DNA of 64,000 bases. It comes from Rhodospirillaceae bacterium. Lineage in GTDB: Bacteria > Pseudomonadota > Alphaproteobacteria > MPNO01 > UBA2964. Shown here piece by piece: positions 45,073 to 53,598 of this stretch (position 1 is its first letter; every line of letters starts with the position of its first letter). A model generated the notes under the pieces. That model did not search any database and was not told the origin of the DNA. It saw only the letters and a program-made list of their open reading frames with translations. Location: positions 146,820 to 210,819 of the forward strand of contig PBIN01000005.1 in NCBI GenBank assembly GCA_002720855.1, in the 5' to 3' direction. The position numbers and the translations under genes are program-made.

Positions 45073-46563
45073 ATGGCCGATCTGGAAAAATTTCAAATGG
45101 TTATTAATGGCGAATGGGTCGATGCCGCGAGCGGCGAAACATTTGAAAGTTTTAACCCTTATACGGCGCAACCCTGGGCAGAAATACCGAAAGGTGGTCA
45201 GTCGGATGTCGATGCAGCAGTTGAAGCTGCCTATCAGGCGGGTCGTCCCGGTAGCGAATGGCGGTCAATGACGCAATCAGCGCGCGGTGCGTTGCTACGA
45301 AAGTTGGGCGATGCCCTGATGGAAGCCTCCGATCACCTGGGTCAAATGGAAACCAGAGATAACGGCAAGCTGATCGCCGAAATGGGCGTGCAGTGTAAAT
45401 ATCTCACCCAGTGGTTTCATTATTATGGCGGGCTTTGTGACAAGGTCGAAGGCACGGTTATTCCTATCGATAAGCCATCGACCTTTAATTACACCGTCTG
45501 GGAGCCGCTCGGGGTCGTTGCCTGTATTACGCCCTGGAACTCGCCTTTATTGCTACTGACCTGGAAGCTCGCACCGCTCCTGGCAGCGGGCAACACGACG
45601 GTTGTTAAGCCATCCGAATATACTTCTGCTTCGACGCTTGAGTTTATGAAGGTCATTGAAGAGGTCGGATTTCCGCCCGGCGTGATTAATGTCGTGACAG
45701 GTTTCGGCGGTGACGTTGGTGCGCCGCTTGTTGAACATCCAAAGGTCGCGAAAGTAGCCTTTACCGGATCGGATACGACCGGCTCGCACATCTATCAGGC
45801 GGCGGCCAAGGAAATGAAACATGTGACGATGGAGCTTGGCGGAAAATCTCCCAATATCGTCTTTGACGACGCTGAGATTGATAATGCCGTAAAAGGGGCG
45901 ATCTCTGGCATCTTCGCTGCGACCGGACAGACCTGTATTGCAGGGTCCCGTCTGCTGGTTCAGGAGAACATCCATAACGAGTTTGTCGACAAGCTCGTAG
46001 CCATGGCGGAGACCGCGAAGATGGGCGATCCCATGAACATGGATACCCAGGTAGGACCGGTAACCAATATTCCGCAATACGAAAAAATCCTTAGCTATAT
46101 GGAAATTGCCAAAGGTGAAGGCGTGGAAACCGTTCTCGGTGGCGGTAAGGCGTCGGGTCCGGAATGTGGCGATGGCTGGTTTGTCGAACCGACAATTTAT
46201 ACTGGCGTAAACAACTCCATGCGAATCGCGCAGGAAGAGGTGTTTGGCCCGGTCCTTTCCGTCATACCGTTTAAGGACGAAGAAGAAGCCATCGAGATCG
46301 GCAACGATGTCGTCTTTGGGCTGGCGGCCGGCGTTTGGACGCAAAACATTCGCCGCGCCATGGTGATGGCGGAACGGCTTGAGGCGGGAACCGTCTGGGT
46401 AAACACCTATCGCGCAGTAAGCTATATGTCGCCGTTTGGCGGATACAAACGATCTGGTCTCGGCCGCGAAAGCGGGCAGGAGATGATCAAGGAATATCTG
46501 CAGCAAAAATGTGTGTGGATTTCCACCGCAACCGATGTGCCCAACCCGTTTGTGCTGCGTTAG
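45073..46563 (+). CDS. Aldehyde dehydrogenase
   Basis: A 496-residue NAD(P)-dependent aldehyde dehydrogenase. Motifs: substrate-tunnel TPWNSPLLLLTWKLAPLLAAG, cofactor GSDTTGSHIYQAAAK, catalytic Glu in MELGGKSPNIVF and nucleophilic Cys in ATGQTCIAGSRLL (about residue 287), then QEEVFGPVLSVIPF. AAGGAG ribosome site. As the last gene of the operon with two 2-oxoacid decarboxylases it very likely oxidises their aldehyde product to an acid. A degraded copy of its 3' end lies 1.1 kb downstream. Confidence 0.94.
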   Translation: MADLEKFQMVINGEWVDAASGETFESFNPYTAQPWAEIPKGGQSDVDAAVEAAYQAGRPGSEWRSMTQSARGALLRKLGDALMEASDHLGQMETRDNGKLIAEMGVQCKYLTQWFHYYGGLCDKVEGTVIPIDKPSTFNYTVWEPLGVVACITPWNSPLLLLTWKLAPLLAAGNTTVVKPSEYTSASTLEFMKVIEEVGFPPGVINVVTGFGGDVGAPLVEHPKVAKVAFTGSDTTGSHIYQAAAKEMKHVTMELGGKSPNIVFDDAEIDNAVKGAISGIFAATGQTCIAGSRLLVQENIHNEFVDKLVAMAETAKMGDPMNMDTQVGPVTNIPQYEKILSYMEIAKGEGVETVLGGGKASGPECGDGWFVEPTIYTGVNNSMRIAQEEVFGPVLSVIPFKDEEEAIEIGNDVVFGLAAGVWTQNIRRAMVMAERLEAGTVWVNTYRAVSYMSPFGGYKRSGLGRESGQEMIKEYLQQKCVWISTATDVPNPFVLR

Positions 46564-46960
46564 GGGGCAGGTCTTGCTTTTACTGGGCCGGCGTACCGAG
46601 TCAGCTAATACGCCATAAGCAGACTTTCCTTATCGCCGGTGGCTTGGTCCGTTAGTTGCCATAAGCGGACGTCGGATGAAATTTTTGAAATCCCAGTGAC
46701 GCAAGGGCTTTTTTTATTGTTTACCAGGGCGCGACATGGGACCCTTTCCCAAGGTTGGTAGCTAGTTAAGTTGTGGTTGGCTCGTTAAGGAAACCTCGAG
46801 AGAGGTGAAACACGTTTTCTTGTTTGCGGAGCTAACTATGGATTTTAAATCCCAAAGACAATTTTGTAGTGGTCGCGACTTGTCTGCCTGTAACGGTGGC
46901 TCACCCTGCTATGCGCGCTATCACGCTAGAATCGTATCATTGCTTGGTGAGAATTAGGTC
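46564..46960. other. Intergenic region before the first PEP-CTERM gene
   Basis: 397 bases with no supportable gene. They hold a 13-base direct repeat (see separate entry) and A/T-rich sequence before the PEP-CTERM start. I found no clear promoter or terminator for the aldehyde dehydrogenase operon here. Confidence 0.6.
46612..46670. repeat. Direct repeat pair, GCCATAAGCRGAC
   Basis: GCCATAAGCAGAC at 46612-46624 and GCCATAAGCGGAC at 46658-46670, 12 of 13 bases alike and 46 bases apart start to start. Could be a pair of regulator sites or decayed repeat units; no further copies seen close by. Confidence 0.4.
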
Positions 46961-47632
46961 GTGAAAATGCAAAATCGTACAAAATTCACCTATCTCTTTA
47001 TCGCCCTTTTTGGATTGGTGCTTGGTGCCCACACGGTGTCGGCGACCACGATCACGGTAACGATTGGAGCCGATGACGGGTTTGGCGGCTTCACGGGCAC
47101 TAGCCCCGGTGATCCGGTGGGAACGTCAGTTGTCGTAAGCGGTCCCGCCTTCTCCACACCCGTCGCAACGGATGAAACCAACCGCCTTTCCCCGAATGCC
47201 CTGCTGACCCTCAATTACGGATTTGCCCTCGATACTAGTGGACTAACCTCGATCAGCTCGGCGCAGGTCCTTATACGGATGGCGAGTGTCGGGCTCGGCA
47301 CTGATAACGGGTTTGGCGATGCTGATGTTTCCTTTGATGGCAATTCGCTGGGGAAATTGCGCCCAGGCGGGCTGGTCGGCAGTGCGGAGGTGATTCAGGA
47401 GTTTACCTTCGATGTAACGGCGTTTGTATCGGCAGGCGTCAGCAGCACTCTTACCTTTTCCCTGGATGGAACCGGAATCACCGGTGGAAGCGCCGGCGAT
47501 TTTTTCATGGTTGATCTGGCAAGCCTCGAGGTGCAGGGGGACAGCGTAGGAATCCCTGAACCTGGCTCTCTGGCGCTTTTTGGTCTCGGGCTTGCAGGCC
47601 TGGGGTATGCTCGGCGCAAACGGGCCGGCTAA
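46961..47632 (+). CDS. PEP-CTERM sorting-domain protein 1
   Basis: A 223-residue exported protein with an N-terminal signal peptide (FTYLFIALFGLVLGAHTV, cleavage likely after VSA) and a PEP-CTERM tail: IPEPGSLALFGLGLAGL followed by YARRKRAG. Such tails are recognised and cut by exosortase (EpsH), and the proteins are often surface or exopolysaccharide-associated. The body is Gly/Thr/Ser-rich beta-type sequence without cysteine. GTG 46961 or ATG 46967 may be the start. No exosortase gene is in the window. A terminator follows. Confidence 0.85.
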   Translation: MKMQNRTKFTYLFIALFGLVLGAHTVSATTITVTIGADDGFGGFTGTSPGDPVGTSVVVSGPAFSTPVATDETNRLSPNALLTLNYGFALDTSGLTSISSAQVLIRMASVGLGTDNGFGDADVSFDGNSLGKLRPGGLVGSAEVIQEFTFDVTAFVSAGVSSTLTFSLDGTGITGGSAGDFFMVDLASLEVQGDSVGIPEPGSLALFGLGLAGLGYARRKRAG

Positions 47633-47661
47633 AGGGCTTTGTTGCTCATCAAATTAGAATG

Positions 47662-47687
47662 CGGCGGTTCTTTTGGACCGCCGTTTT
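47662..47687 (+). terminator. Rho-independent terminator after PEP-CTERM gene 1
   Basis: A nine-pair stem, CGGCGGTTC (47662-47670) with GGACCGCCG (47675-47683, one G-T pair), loop TTTT, followed by TTTTC. It lies 30 bases after the PEP-CTERM stop. Confidence 0.7.
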
Positions 47688-47700
47688 CATTTGTGGAATG

Positions 47701-47796
47701 TCCGGCCTTGGCCACGAAAGCAGGCGGGAGATGATCAAGGAATATCACCAACAGAAATGCGTGTGGATATCGACGGCGACCAAGGTAACTCTGTAG
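47701..47796 (+). pseudogene. Remnant of an aldehyde dehydrogenase 3' end
   Basis: Thirty-one codons and a TAG that match the C-terminus of the intact aldehyde dehydrogenase ending at 46563: both contain REMIKEY or QEMIKEY followed by QQKCVWISTAT. The intact protein reads SGLGRESGQEMIKEYLQQKC; the remnant reads SGLGHESRREMIKEYHQQKC. No start or upstream dehydrogenase sequence remains. It shows a past duplication or recombination between the operon end and this site. Confidence 0.8.
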
Positions 47797-47812
47797 CGAT
47801 GGTTAGACACGT

Positions 47813-48243
47813 TTATCTGGACATCACGTGAATATCGCGAATTCGCCTCGCAATGACGGCGGCATTTTTGAGCGTTCCCTCAATCACAAAGTCTAGCTTT
47901 TGGTATGTGGCAATAGCCGGGAGGTTGTCCGTGATAACCACTGGACCATGCCGCTCAAAGACGGGTGAACGTGGTCGCGGCACCGGGCGAGGCCGACAAT
48001 TTTGCCATTCTGTTCCGCGACGATCACGCCAGATCAACACCGGATTTTATCCTTTTTCAGTGACGCTTTGAGAAGCTCCGTTCCGGTGATCGGGTCCATC
48101 TGCGTGGTCATCAGATAGTTTTCGTCTTCCCCCAGGCTGATTTGCAGCTCACAAATTCTCGCCGCATCGTCGGGCGTTGCCAGCCGATAGATATTATCGG
48201 AGCACAAAGGCTTGATATTTTTAGGCTGTGCAGTCGCGATCAT
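47813..48243 (-). pseudogene. Frameshifted GNAT acetyltransferase
   Basis: The N-terminal half (from ATG 48243: IYRLATPDDAARICELQIS, then MDPITGTELLKASLKKDKI) and the C-terminal half (FERHGPVVITDNLPAIAT, YQKLDFVIEGTLKN) lie in different frames, and a middle piece in a third frame encodes IVAEQNGKIVGLARCRDH. At least two frameshifts therefore break a GNAT-fold gene of about 140 residues. The P-loop part of the acetyl-CoA site is missing or unrecognisable. It sits in the decay zone next to the dehydrogenase remnant. Confidence 0.72.
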
Positions 48244-48296
48244 CGTGATGCGGGATAACGGGTCTTTTTAATCTGAGGAAGATACGATTTAACCGC

Positions 48297-48306
48297 GGGG
48301 GGGGGG
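48297..48306. repeat. G10 homopolymer
   Basis: Ten consecutive G's between the GNAT pseudogene and the end of PEP-CTERM gene 2, flanked by TTAACC and GGTTAA-like sequence. Such tracts slip in replication; here no intact gene would be switched by it. Confidence 0.6.
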
Positions 48307-48352
48307 TTAACAAGGGTTAAGCCTGCTTTGAGGGTTCGATTATCCGGTTTGG

Positions 48353-48943
48353 TTAGGCAGCCCGTTTGCGCCGTGTGGAGATCATGAAGCCCGCAAAACC
48401 GAGAAAGATAGCTAGTGTACCGGGTTCAGAGACGGCGGAAGCGACCACGTCAAGTACCGCACCTCCACCACCGCCAGAAAAGGTAGCTGTTCCACGCGGG
48501 AGGAAACCACTTGCGCTATCGATGCGTAATGTCGCGAAGATATCGGAAACCAGTGGTACGGGATCGAGCGATCCGAGCAAAGAGACATCATGCATCTCAC
48601 TCTCAATAAAAATATCCGGACCAATAATAAATAGCGAAAAGAGAGGAGAAGCGCCGGTGATGACGCGCATGTTTATCGAAACCGGGTCTTGCAAACCAAT
48701 AATCGGCGCATCAAACGAGATGGTGTCGTTCAGTGTATATTCGACCCAGGGGAACGTAACCGAGTCGACGGTCCAGGCAGTATCGTTGTCATCTACTTCT
48801 ACACTGAATGGTTGCCCTACAATTGCCGAGCCTGTCGAGCCAAAGCCAGAGAAAGCGTTTACTTCGAATATTGTCGTTGAATGTGCAGGGCCATGCACGT
48901 TGACCAAGGCCAGCAGGAAAAAGCCCAAAACGAATTTTTTCAA
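48353..48943 (-). CDS. PEP-CTERM sorting-domain protein 2
   Basis: A 196-residue exported protein if the TTG at 48943 is the start, giving a compact signal peptide KKFVLGFFLLALVNVHGPA; an open frame to 49003 would put an odd leader before it. The tail is VSEPGTLAIFLGFAGFM with RRKRAA, a PEP-CTERM variant with Ser before Glu-Pro. The body is beta-rich with a Gly run (FSGGGGGAVLDVVAS). A similar-sized open frame on the plus strand is a shadow. It points away from PEP-CTERM gene 1 across 0.7 kb of decayed genes. Confidence 0.78.
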   Translation of the reverse strand: MKKFVLGFFLLALVNVHGPAHSTTIFEVNAFSGFGSTGSAIVGQPFSVEVDDNDTAWTVDSVTFPWVEYTLNDTISFDAPIIGLQDPVSINMRVITGASPLFSLFIIGPDIFIESEMHDVSLLGSLDPVPLVSDIFATLRIDSASGFLPRGTATFSGGGGGAVLDVVASAVSEPGTLAIFLGFAGFMISTRRKRAA

Positions 48944-49270
48944 GATTACTAGCCTACTATTCGCGAACAAACTGCTAACCTCAAAGACAGGACTACAAAT
49001 CAAGATCTTGCGGTTCTTTTTCCGCTAGTTTGGGGAATATCCTAACAACGATCTAACGGGAAGGAAAGATTGAGGTGGTCTCTGATTACACCGCTCATTG
49101 ATGTCTGACGGCATTGTAGAAGGCCGACGGTGGAGGTTGTCGGCGATGACAGGCAGTGAAGGCTGCCATGTGCCGTTTCCTTCTGACTATGGGGTAACGT
49201 TTTCACCAAGTCGGTTACTGCGGCGATCACCGCCTGCTAAGATCGATTGTATAATTTAAAATACGGAAAG
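48944..49270. other. Intergenic region, no gene seen
   Basis: About 330 bases between the divergent PEP-CTERM 2 and the small signal-peptide frame. Short open frames here have no recognisable features. It should contain the PEP-CTERM 2 promoter; I cannot point to one with confidence. Confidence 0.5.
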
Positions 49271-49408
49271 GTGGAATCCTTGCGTCTATACGGTTTGATA
49301 ATAGCCGCGATGGTCTGTTTGATTGTTACAGGCGGTGCGACGGCAACGTCGAAACCGCTGGAACTCACCGGGAACAAGCTCGTGCCGGAAGGCAGCGAGG
49401 ATGGATAG
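49271..49408 (+). CDS. Short signal-peptide-like frame, possibly a gene remnant
   Basis: A 45-codon frame from GTG 49271: ESLRLYGLIIAAMVCLIVTG followed by GATATSKPLELTGNKLVPE. It looks exactly like an export signal with a cut near ATA plus about 20 residues of a mature protein, then stops. It overlaps the start of the SnoaL gene in another frame by eight bases. It may be the 5' stub of a lost secreted protein, or a small coupled leader. Confidence 0.4.
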   Translation: MESLRLYGLIIAAMVCLIVTGGATATSKPLELTGNKLVPEGSEDG

Positions 49409-50159
49409 AAAGACACAGATTGAGTCGCTTTTAAAAAGTATTGAAACAGGCGATCCGGAGCCTATCGCTGTCGTCAATCAGGACAAATATATCCAGCACA
49501 ACCCTCAGACCCACGAAGGCAGCGAGGGGCTGGAGGAATTGTTCAAACGGCTGTCAAAAACGTTGCCGCGGGTGAATATCGTGCGGGCCTTTGAGGACGG
49601 TGATTATGTATTCGCCCACACGGAATATAATTTTGCGAATTCCAATATCGGTTTCGAGGTTTTCCGGTTTGAAGGTGATCAGGTCGTCGAGCATTGGGAC
49701 AATATCCAGCGACGACAAGAACGTAACGGGTCGGATACCGCAATGATCGATGGACCAACGGAGGCTAAAGATCAGGCGCTTACAGAAGACAATCGGCACA
49801 TCGTAAATGACCTCGTACGTGAGGTATTTGTTGGTCGGGAACTCGCAAAGCTCGGTGACTATGTCGATGACCTGCGCTTTAAACAGCACAGCCCGCGAAT
49901 AGGCGATGGTCTGTCCGCACTTTGCTCGGTTCTTGAGGAAAAGTCAGGGGCTGGTTTCACAATCCAATATGAACATGTGCATCGCATACTTTGCGAAGGA
50001 GATTCCGCATTATCAGTGTGCGAAGGAAATTTGAGCGGGGAACACTCGTCCTTTTACGATTTGTTCCGGTTGCAAGACGGCAAGATCGTCGAACATTGGG
50101 AAACAACCGAAGCTATTCCGCCACGCAGCGCGTGGAAAAACGATAACGGCAAATTCTGA
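49401..50159 (+). CDS. Protein with two SnoaL-like (NTF2-fold) domains
   Basis: A 252-residue protein from ATG 49401 (DRKTQIESLLKSIETGDPEP). Two successive SnoaL-like polyketide-cyclase/NTF2 folds are seen: the first with KYIQHNPQTHEGSEGL and FRFEGDQVVEHWDNIQ, the second with RFKQHSPRIGDGLSAL and FRLQDGKIVEHWETTE. The repeated QHxP and VEHW motifs mark each half, so this is an internal duplication. Function of such proteins is usually unknown; they bind small hydrophobic molecules. An upstream frame to 49323 is not conserved. Confidence 0.83.
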   Translation: MDRKTQIESLLKSIETGDPEPIAVVNQDKYIQHNPQTHEGSEGLEELFKRLSKTLPRVNIVRAFEDGDYVFAHTEYNFANSNIGFEVFRFEGDQVVEHWDNIQRRQERNGSDTAMIDGPTEAKDQALTEDNRHIVNDLVREVFVGRELAKLGDYVDDLRFKQHSPRIGDGLSALCSVLEEKSGAGFTIQYEHVHRILCEGDSALSVCEGNLSGEHSSFYDLFRLQDGKIVEHWETTEAIPPRSAWKNDNGKF

Positions 50160-50276
50160 TCTATTTCGAATCGCGTGGCTTGAAATTCTGTCGTGAGGAT
50201 TTAGTCTGCTCTGGTCACTGACCCACGCATACGAACCCGGATTGGCCGGGTTGATGTTAGGAGGAAAGGATAGACC

Positions 50277-51062
50277 ATGCTGACACTGCTCTCCCCTGCA
50301 AAAAAATTGAATATGGATCCTGTCGCAACAGGTGTTCCGGTTACGCAACCGCGCCTGACAAAAGACACCCGGGAGCTCGTGACCATCGCCAAGTCGCAGA
50401 GCGCCGATGACCTGAAACGTCTGATGCATATCAGCGATAATCTTGCGACCATGAACTTCGAGCGCTTTCAGGCGTTCAATCTCAACAACAGGAGCAATAG
50501 TGCGAAGCCCGCAGGGCTCGCATTTGACGGCGACGTATATTGGGGGCTGGAGGCTGACAGTCTGGCCGACGATACGCTCACCTATGCCCAGGATCATTTG
50601 CGTATCCTCTCAGGCCTTTACGGGGTTTTGAGACCGATGGATGCGATTCAGCCCTATCGTCTTGAGATGGGGACCAAAATGGCAAATGACCGTGGAAAAT
50701 CGCTCTATGAGTTCTGGGGTGCGCGTATATCGGACCGGCTGAATTCGGACCTTCGCGGTCATAGCGACAAAACTGTCGTGAACCTCGCCTCAAATGAATA
50801 TTTCAAGGCTGTGGACACCAAAGCACTTGGAAAGACGGTGATTGGCGCGAAATTCCTGAACGTTAAAGATGGTAAAGCGCGCTCTCTCATGTATTACGCC
50901 AAGCATGCGCGCGGGACCATGGCGCGTTGGATCATGGAAAACCGGGTGGATCGGGCTGAAGGTCTGAAAGACTTTGACGCCGATGGTTATAGCCTGGATG
51001 CGGCTGCCTCTACCGACACTGAGCTTGTCTTTTCACGACCGCAACCACCCTTAAAAAAGTAA
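50277..51062 (+). CDS. yaaA: YaaA family peroxide-stress protein
   Basis: A 261-residue UPF0246/YaaA protein, which lowers free iron and limits DNA damage during H2O2 stress in E. coli and binds DNA. Family blocks: MLTLLSPAKKLNMD, FDGDVYWGL, RILSGLYGVLRPMDAIQPYR, LEMGTK and VNLASNEYFKAVD. Good AGGAGGAAAGGA ribosome site. Standard length for the family. Confidence 0.95.
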   Translation: MLTLLSPAKKLNMDPVATGVPVTQPRLTKDTRELVTIAKSQSADDLKRLMHISDNLATMNFERFQAFNLNNRSNSAKPAGLAFDGDVYWGLEADSLADDTLTYAQDHLRILSGLYGVLRPMDAIQPYRLEMGTKMANDRGKSLYEFWGARISDRLNSDLRGHSDKTVVNLASNEYFKAVDTKALGKTVIGAKFLNVKDGKARSLMYYAKHARGTMARWIMENRVDRAEGLKDFDADGYSLDAAASTDTELVFSRPQPPLKK

Positions 51063-51090
51063 GAAACTTTATCTAAGACGAACTCGAGTT

Positions 51091-52377
51091 TCAGGCACTG
51101 CCACAAAAGTTCTCGCGCAGCGTTTTGCCTTGATATTCGTGCCGGAACAGGCCGCGCGCCTGAAGGCGAGGCACGACTTCATCGACAAAGATGGTGAGCG
51201 TCTCGTGCGTAAGATTGCCGATATTAAAACCGTCCGCAGCCTTTTCGACGAACCAGGTTTCAAGCCAGCCGGCAATTGTTTCCGGTACACCCACAAGCAC
51301 GCGGTGTGGGCCCCGTAATGGCTGGCGTTCCAAAAATTCCCGGACGGTAAGACGCTCACTTTGAAGAAACTCGACGAGCGATCGGGTGTGACCGTCGGAT
51401 TGTGCGTTTATCAATGCCTGTTCAAGGATTTCATCCGGCACGGTTTCATCAAGATTGAGCGACTCCTCCGACGTACTGAGTTTTACGGCGAGATGCTTCA
51501 TGGCTTCGGCGGGATCAGCCTGTTCCTCAAGAGCGCGTTTGGCTTCTTCTTCGGTGCTGCCGAGATACATATAAATACCGGGCAATATGTAGGCGTCATC
51601 GGGGTTGCGGTTTGCCTTTTTCACGCGTGTCTTCATTTCCGCATAGAATTCTTTTGCGACAGACAGGTCCAGGGCAACGCAGAAAATCCCGTCCGCCACC
51701 TGTGCGGCAAACGACTTTCCTTCCTCTGAGGCACCTGCTTGGAACAGGACAGGCCGGCGCTGTGGCGAACGCGGTGTCTGCGCCGGCCCTCTTACCGAAT
51801 AGTAGCGTCCCGTATGATCGATAGGGTGGATCGCAGAATCGACAAATGTACCACCGTTCCCGTTCCCGCTATCGATGGCATCTGTGTCCCAGCTGTCCCA
51901 CAGGCTGAGTACGATCTCGACAAATTCCTTTGCGCGGTCATAGCGTTCTTCTTTAGGCGGTAATTCAGTCATGCCGAAATTCGGTGCCGCCATCGGATCA
52001 TATGATGTAACGATATTCCACGCCGCGCGGCCGCCGCTGATGTGATCGAGTGTCGCCATTGATTTGGCGACGTTATATGGCTCGCTAAAGGTAGTCGAAA
52101 TCGTCGCCGCCAGACCGATATGTTCGGTATTTGTCGCAAGTGCTGCTGACAGGACAACCGGATCGAGGCCAGGGCATGTTTTGCGGTTTGGTCCCTGTGC
52201 TGCGAGATCGGCGGCATAGAAAATCCCATCGAACAGGCCGCGCTCGGCGATCTGAGCGTATTTCACATAAAAGTCGAGATCTAATTCACCAGGCGTATTC
52301 GTACCCGCTTTCCAGGCCTGCGGATGGCTTCCGGCATAGTTGCCGTGGAAGTTGAGACGCATGGTTCGTTCGGGCAT
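51091..52377 (-). CDS. LLM-class flavin-dependent monooxygenase (NtaA/SnaA/DszA type)
   Basis: A 428-residue bacterial-luciferase-like monooxygenase from ATG 52377 (TTG 52395 would add six residues). Blocks typical of the NtaA/DszA group: FYAADLAAQGPNRKTC, LEPVVLSAALA-like LDPVVLSAALATNTEHIG, FSEPYNVAKSMATLDHISGG and RAAWNIVTSYDPMAAPNFG. These enzymes use FMNH2 from a separate reductase to oxidise chelators, sulfones or thiophenes. Directly downstream of a gentisate-dioxygenase-like cupin gene (24-base gap), so the two probably act in one catabolic pathway. Confidence 0.9.
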   Translation of the reverse strand: MPERTMRLNFHGNYAGSHPQAWKAGTNTPGELDLDFYVKYAQIAERGLFDGIFYAADLAAQGPNRKTCPGLDPVVLSAALATNTEHIGLAATISTTFSEPYNVAKSMATLDHISGGRAAWNIVTSYDPMAAPNFGMTELPPKEERYDRAKEFVEIVLSLWDSWDTDAIDSGNGNGGTFVDSAIHPIDHTGRYYSVRGPAQTPRSPQRRPVLFQAGASEEGKSFAAQVADGIFCVALDLSVAKEFYAEMKTRVKKANRNPDDAYILPGIYMYLGSTEEEAKRALEEQADPAEAMKHLAVKLSTSEESLNLDETVPDEILEQALINAQSDGHTRSLVEFLQSERLTVREFLERQPLRGPHRVLVGVPETIAGWLETWFVEKAADGFNIGNLTHETLTIFVDEVVPRLQARGLFRHEYQGKTLRENFCGSA

Positions 52378-52401
52378 GGCAACCAACCGATCCAAGGTGT
52401 C

Positions 52402-53598
52402 CTAGTTTGGAAGTTCGACTACGGCGCCGGCGCTGGTCTTACCCTGTGATCGGAAGTGGCCAATTTTCTGAAGCAGCGGGGAATCGGTTACGCCATAGAG
52501 AATAGCGTTTTCGCTAGCGCTGAGATTGACGTGATGGCGCCAGAGATGATTGGGCACGACGAAAATGTCGTTTTTCTTCCATTGGTATTTTGTGCCTGCG
52601 ATTTCCGTATATCCCTTGCCCTCGATGCAGCAGTAAAGCGTGCAGGCTGTCTGGCGACAGGGGAGGGTTGTTTGGCCGGGGCGAAGCAATTGTGCATTGT
52701 AACCCAGCGTGGTGAATACGGACGATCCATCGACAGGGTTTGTGAAGTTAATCTGGATTCCCTCATAGGGGTCACCCTCTTCGTTGGCGAGCCCTTCGAG
52801 GGTTTTTCGTACTTCTGCGCCTTGATAGTGCATCAGCGGCGAAGTGCCTTCGCCGATGCCGCGATTGTCGGGTGTAAACGCTGGTACCATGCCGCCGGAG
52901 CCATAATGCCGTTTGGAGTAATCCAGCGATGGTGCCGGGGCATTTGATGCTTTGGTCGCGTCCTCTTCCTCGATCCAAATACAATCGAGCTGTTCCATCA
53001 ACGGCCAGTCCAGAACATCCATCCAGATCACCGGGTCTGAACTGTCATTACCATGTCCATGCCAGGTACCGTTTGGCGTCAGGATGAGATCACCACGGTT
53101 TGCATCGCATATTTCGCCATCGACTGTTGTGTAACCGCCACCATTCGACAGGATTGTTCGGCTGGCGTTCGGGGTGTGCATGTGGTTTACGGCTTTATCG
53201 CCGGGCTTATAAATGGACACCGCAACCCTGATCGTATTTGTCACGCGGAGCGCGCCGCCTAGACCGGGGTTCAATAGCAGGAATTGCTGACGCTCGGTAA
53301 ACTCTAGCGGTGCAATCTCGGCGATGCGGTGCAGATAGGGCTCAATTTCCGCCCATTTCCACAGATGCGGTGCAGGCCGAAAGACGGGTGGTGGCGTGCG
53401 TACTGTGCTTGCTTCTTCGGGCGCTGGCGAAGGTGTTTCATCATCACCACGATGCCATGGCGTTTTTTGCGGCGCATTGGCGCGGGTCCGCAGCCAGATA
53501 TGCAGTGGCGCCGCCTCTTCATTGAGACGTTCCATTTCTGCCAGCACGTCGGGCGGTAAGCTAGGGTCCGCCAGCGTTGATGCGCGTTGAGTGGCCAT
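52402..53598 (-). CDS. Gentisate 1,2-dioxygenase-like bicupin
   Basis: A 398-residue bicupin ring-cleavage dioxygenase relative. The first cupin holds the iron-binding histidines NHMHTPNASRTILSNGGGY and TPNGTWHGHGN; the second has a degenerate pattern (HVNLSASENAILYG). Gentisate, salicylate and hydroxynaphthoate dioxygenases share this layout, so substrate is not fixed. GGAG eight bases before the ATG. First gene of a two-gene operon with the LLM monooxygenase. Confidence 0.85.
   Translation of the reverse strand: MATQRASTLADPSLPPDVLAEMERLNEEAAPLHIWLRTRANAPQKTPWHRGDDETPSPAPEEASTVRTPPPVFRPAPHLWKWAEIEPYLHRIAEIAPLEFTERQQFLLLNPGLGGALRVTNTIRVAVSIYKPGDKAVNHMHTPNASRTILSNGGGYTTVDGEICDANRGDLILTPNGTWHGHGNDSSDPVIWMDVLDWPLMEQLDCIWIEEEDATKASNAPAPSLDYSKRHYGSGGMVPAFTPDNRGIGEGTSPLMHYQGAEVRKTLEGLANEEGDPYEGIQINFTNPVDGSSVFTTLGYNAQLLRPGQTTLPCRQTACTLYCCIEGKGYTEIAGTKYQWKKNDIFVVPNHLWRHHVNLSASENAILYGVTDSPLLQKIGHFRSQGKTSAGAVVELPN

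Noticed and set aside
45553..46506. A 317-codon minus-strand frame inside the aldehyde dehydrogenase gene
   Set aside because: The plus strand encodes a complete, motif-bearing enzyme; the opposite frame has no recognisable domain.
46899..46915. A possible sigma54 -24/-12 promoter (TGGC..TGC) before PEP-CTERM gene 1
   Set aside because: The GG and GC elements are eight bases apart instead of ten, so it does not fit the consensus.
48366..49028. A 220-codon plus-strand frame opposite PEP-CTERM gene 2
   Set aside because: The minus strand has a signal peptide and a PEP-CTERM tail; the plus strand has neither.
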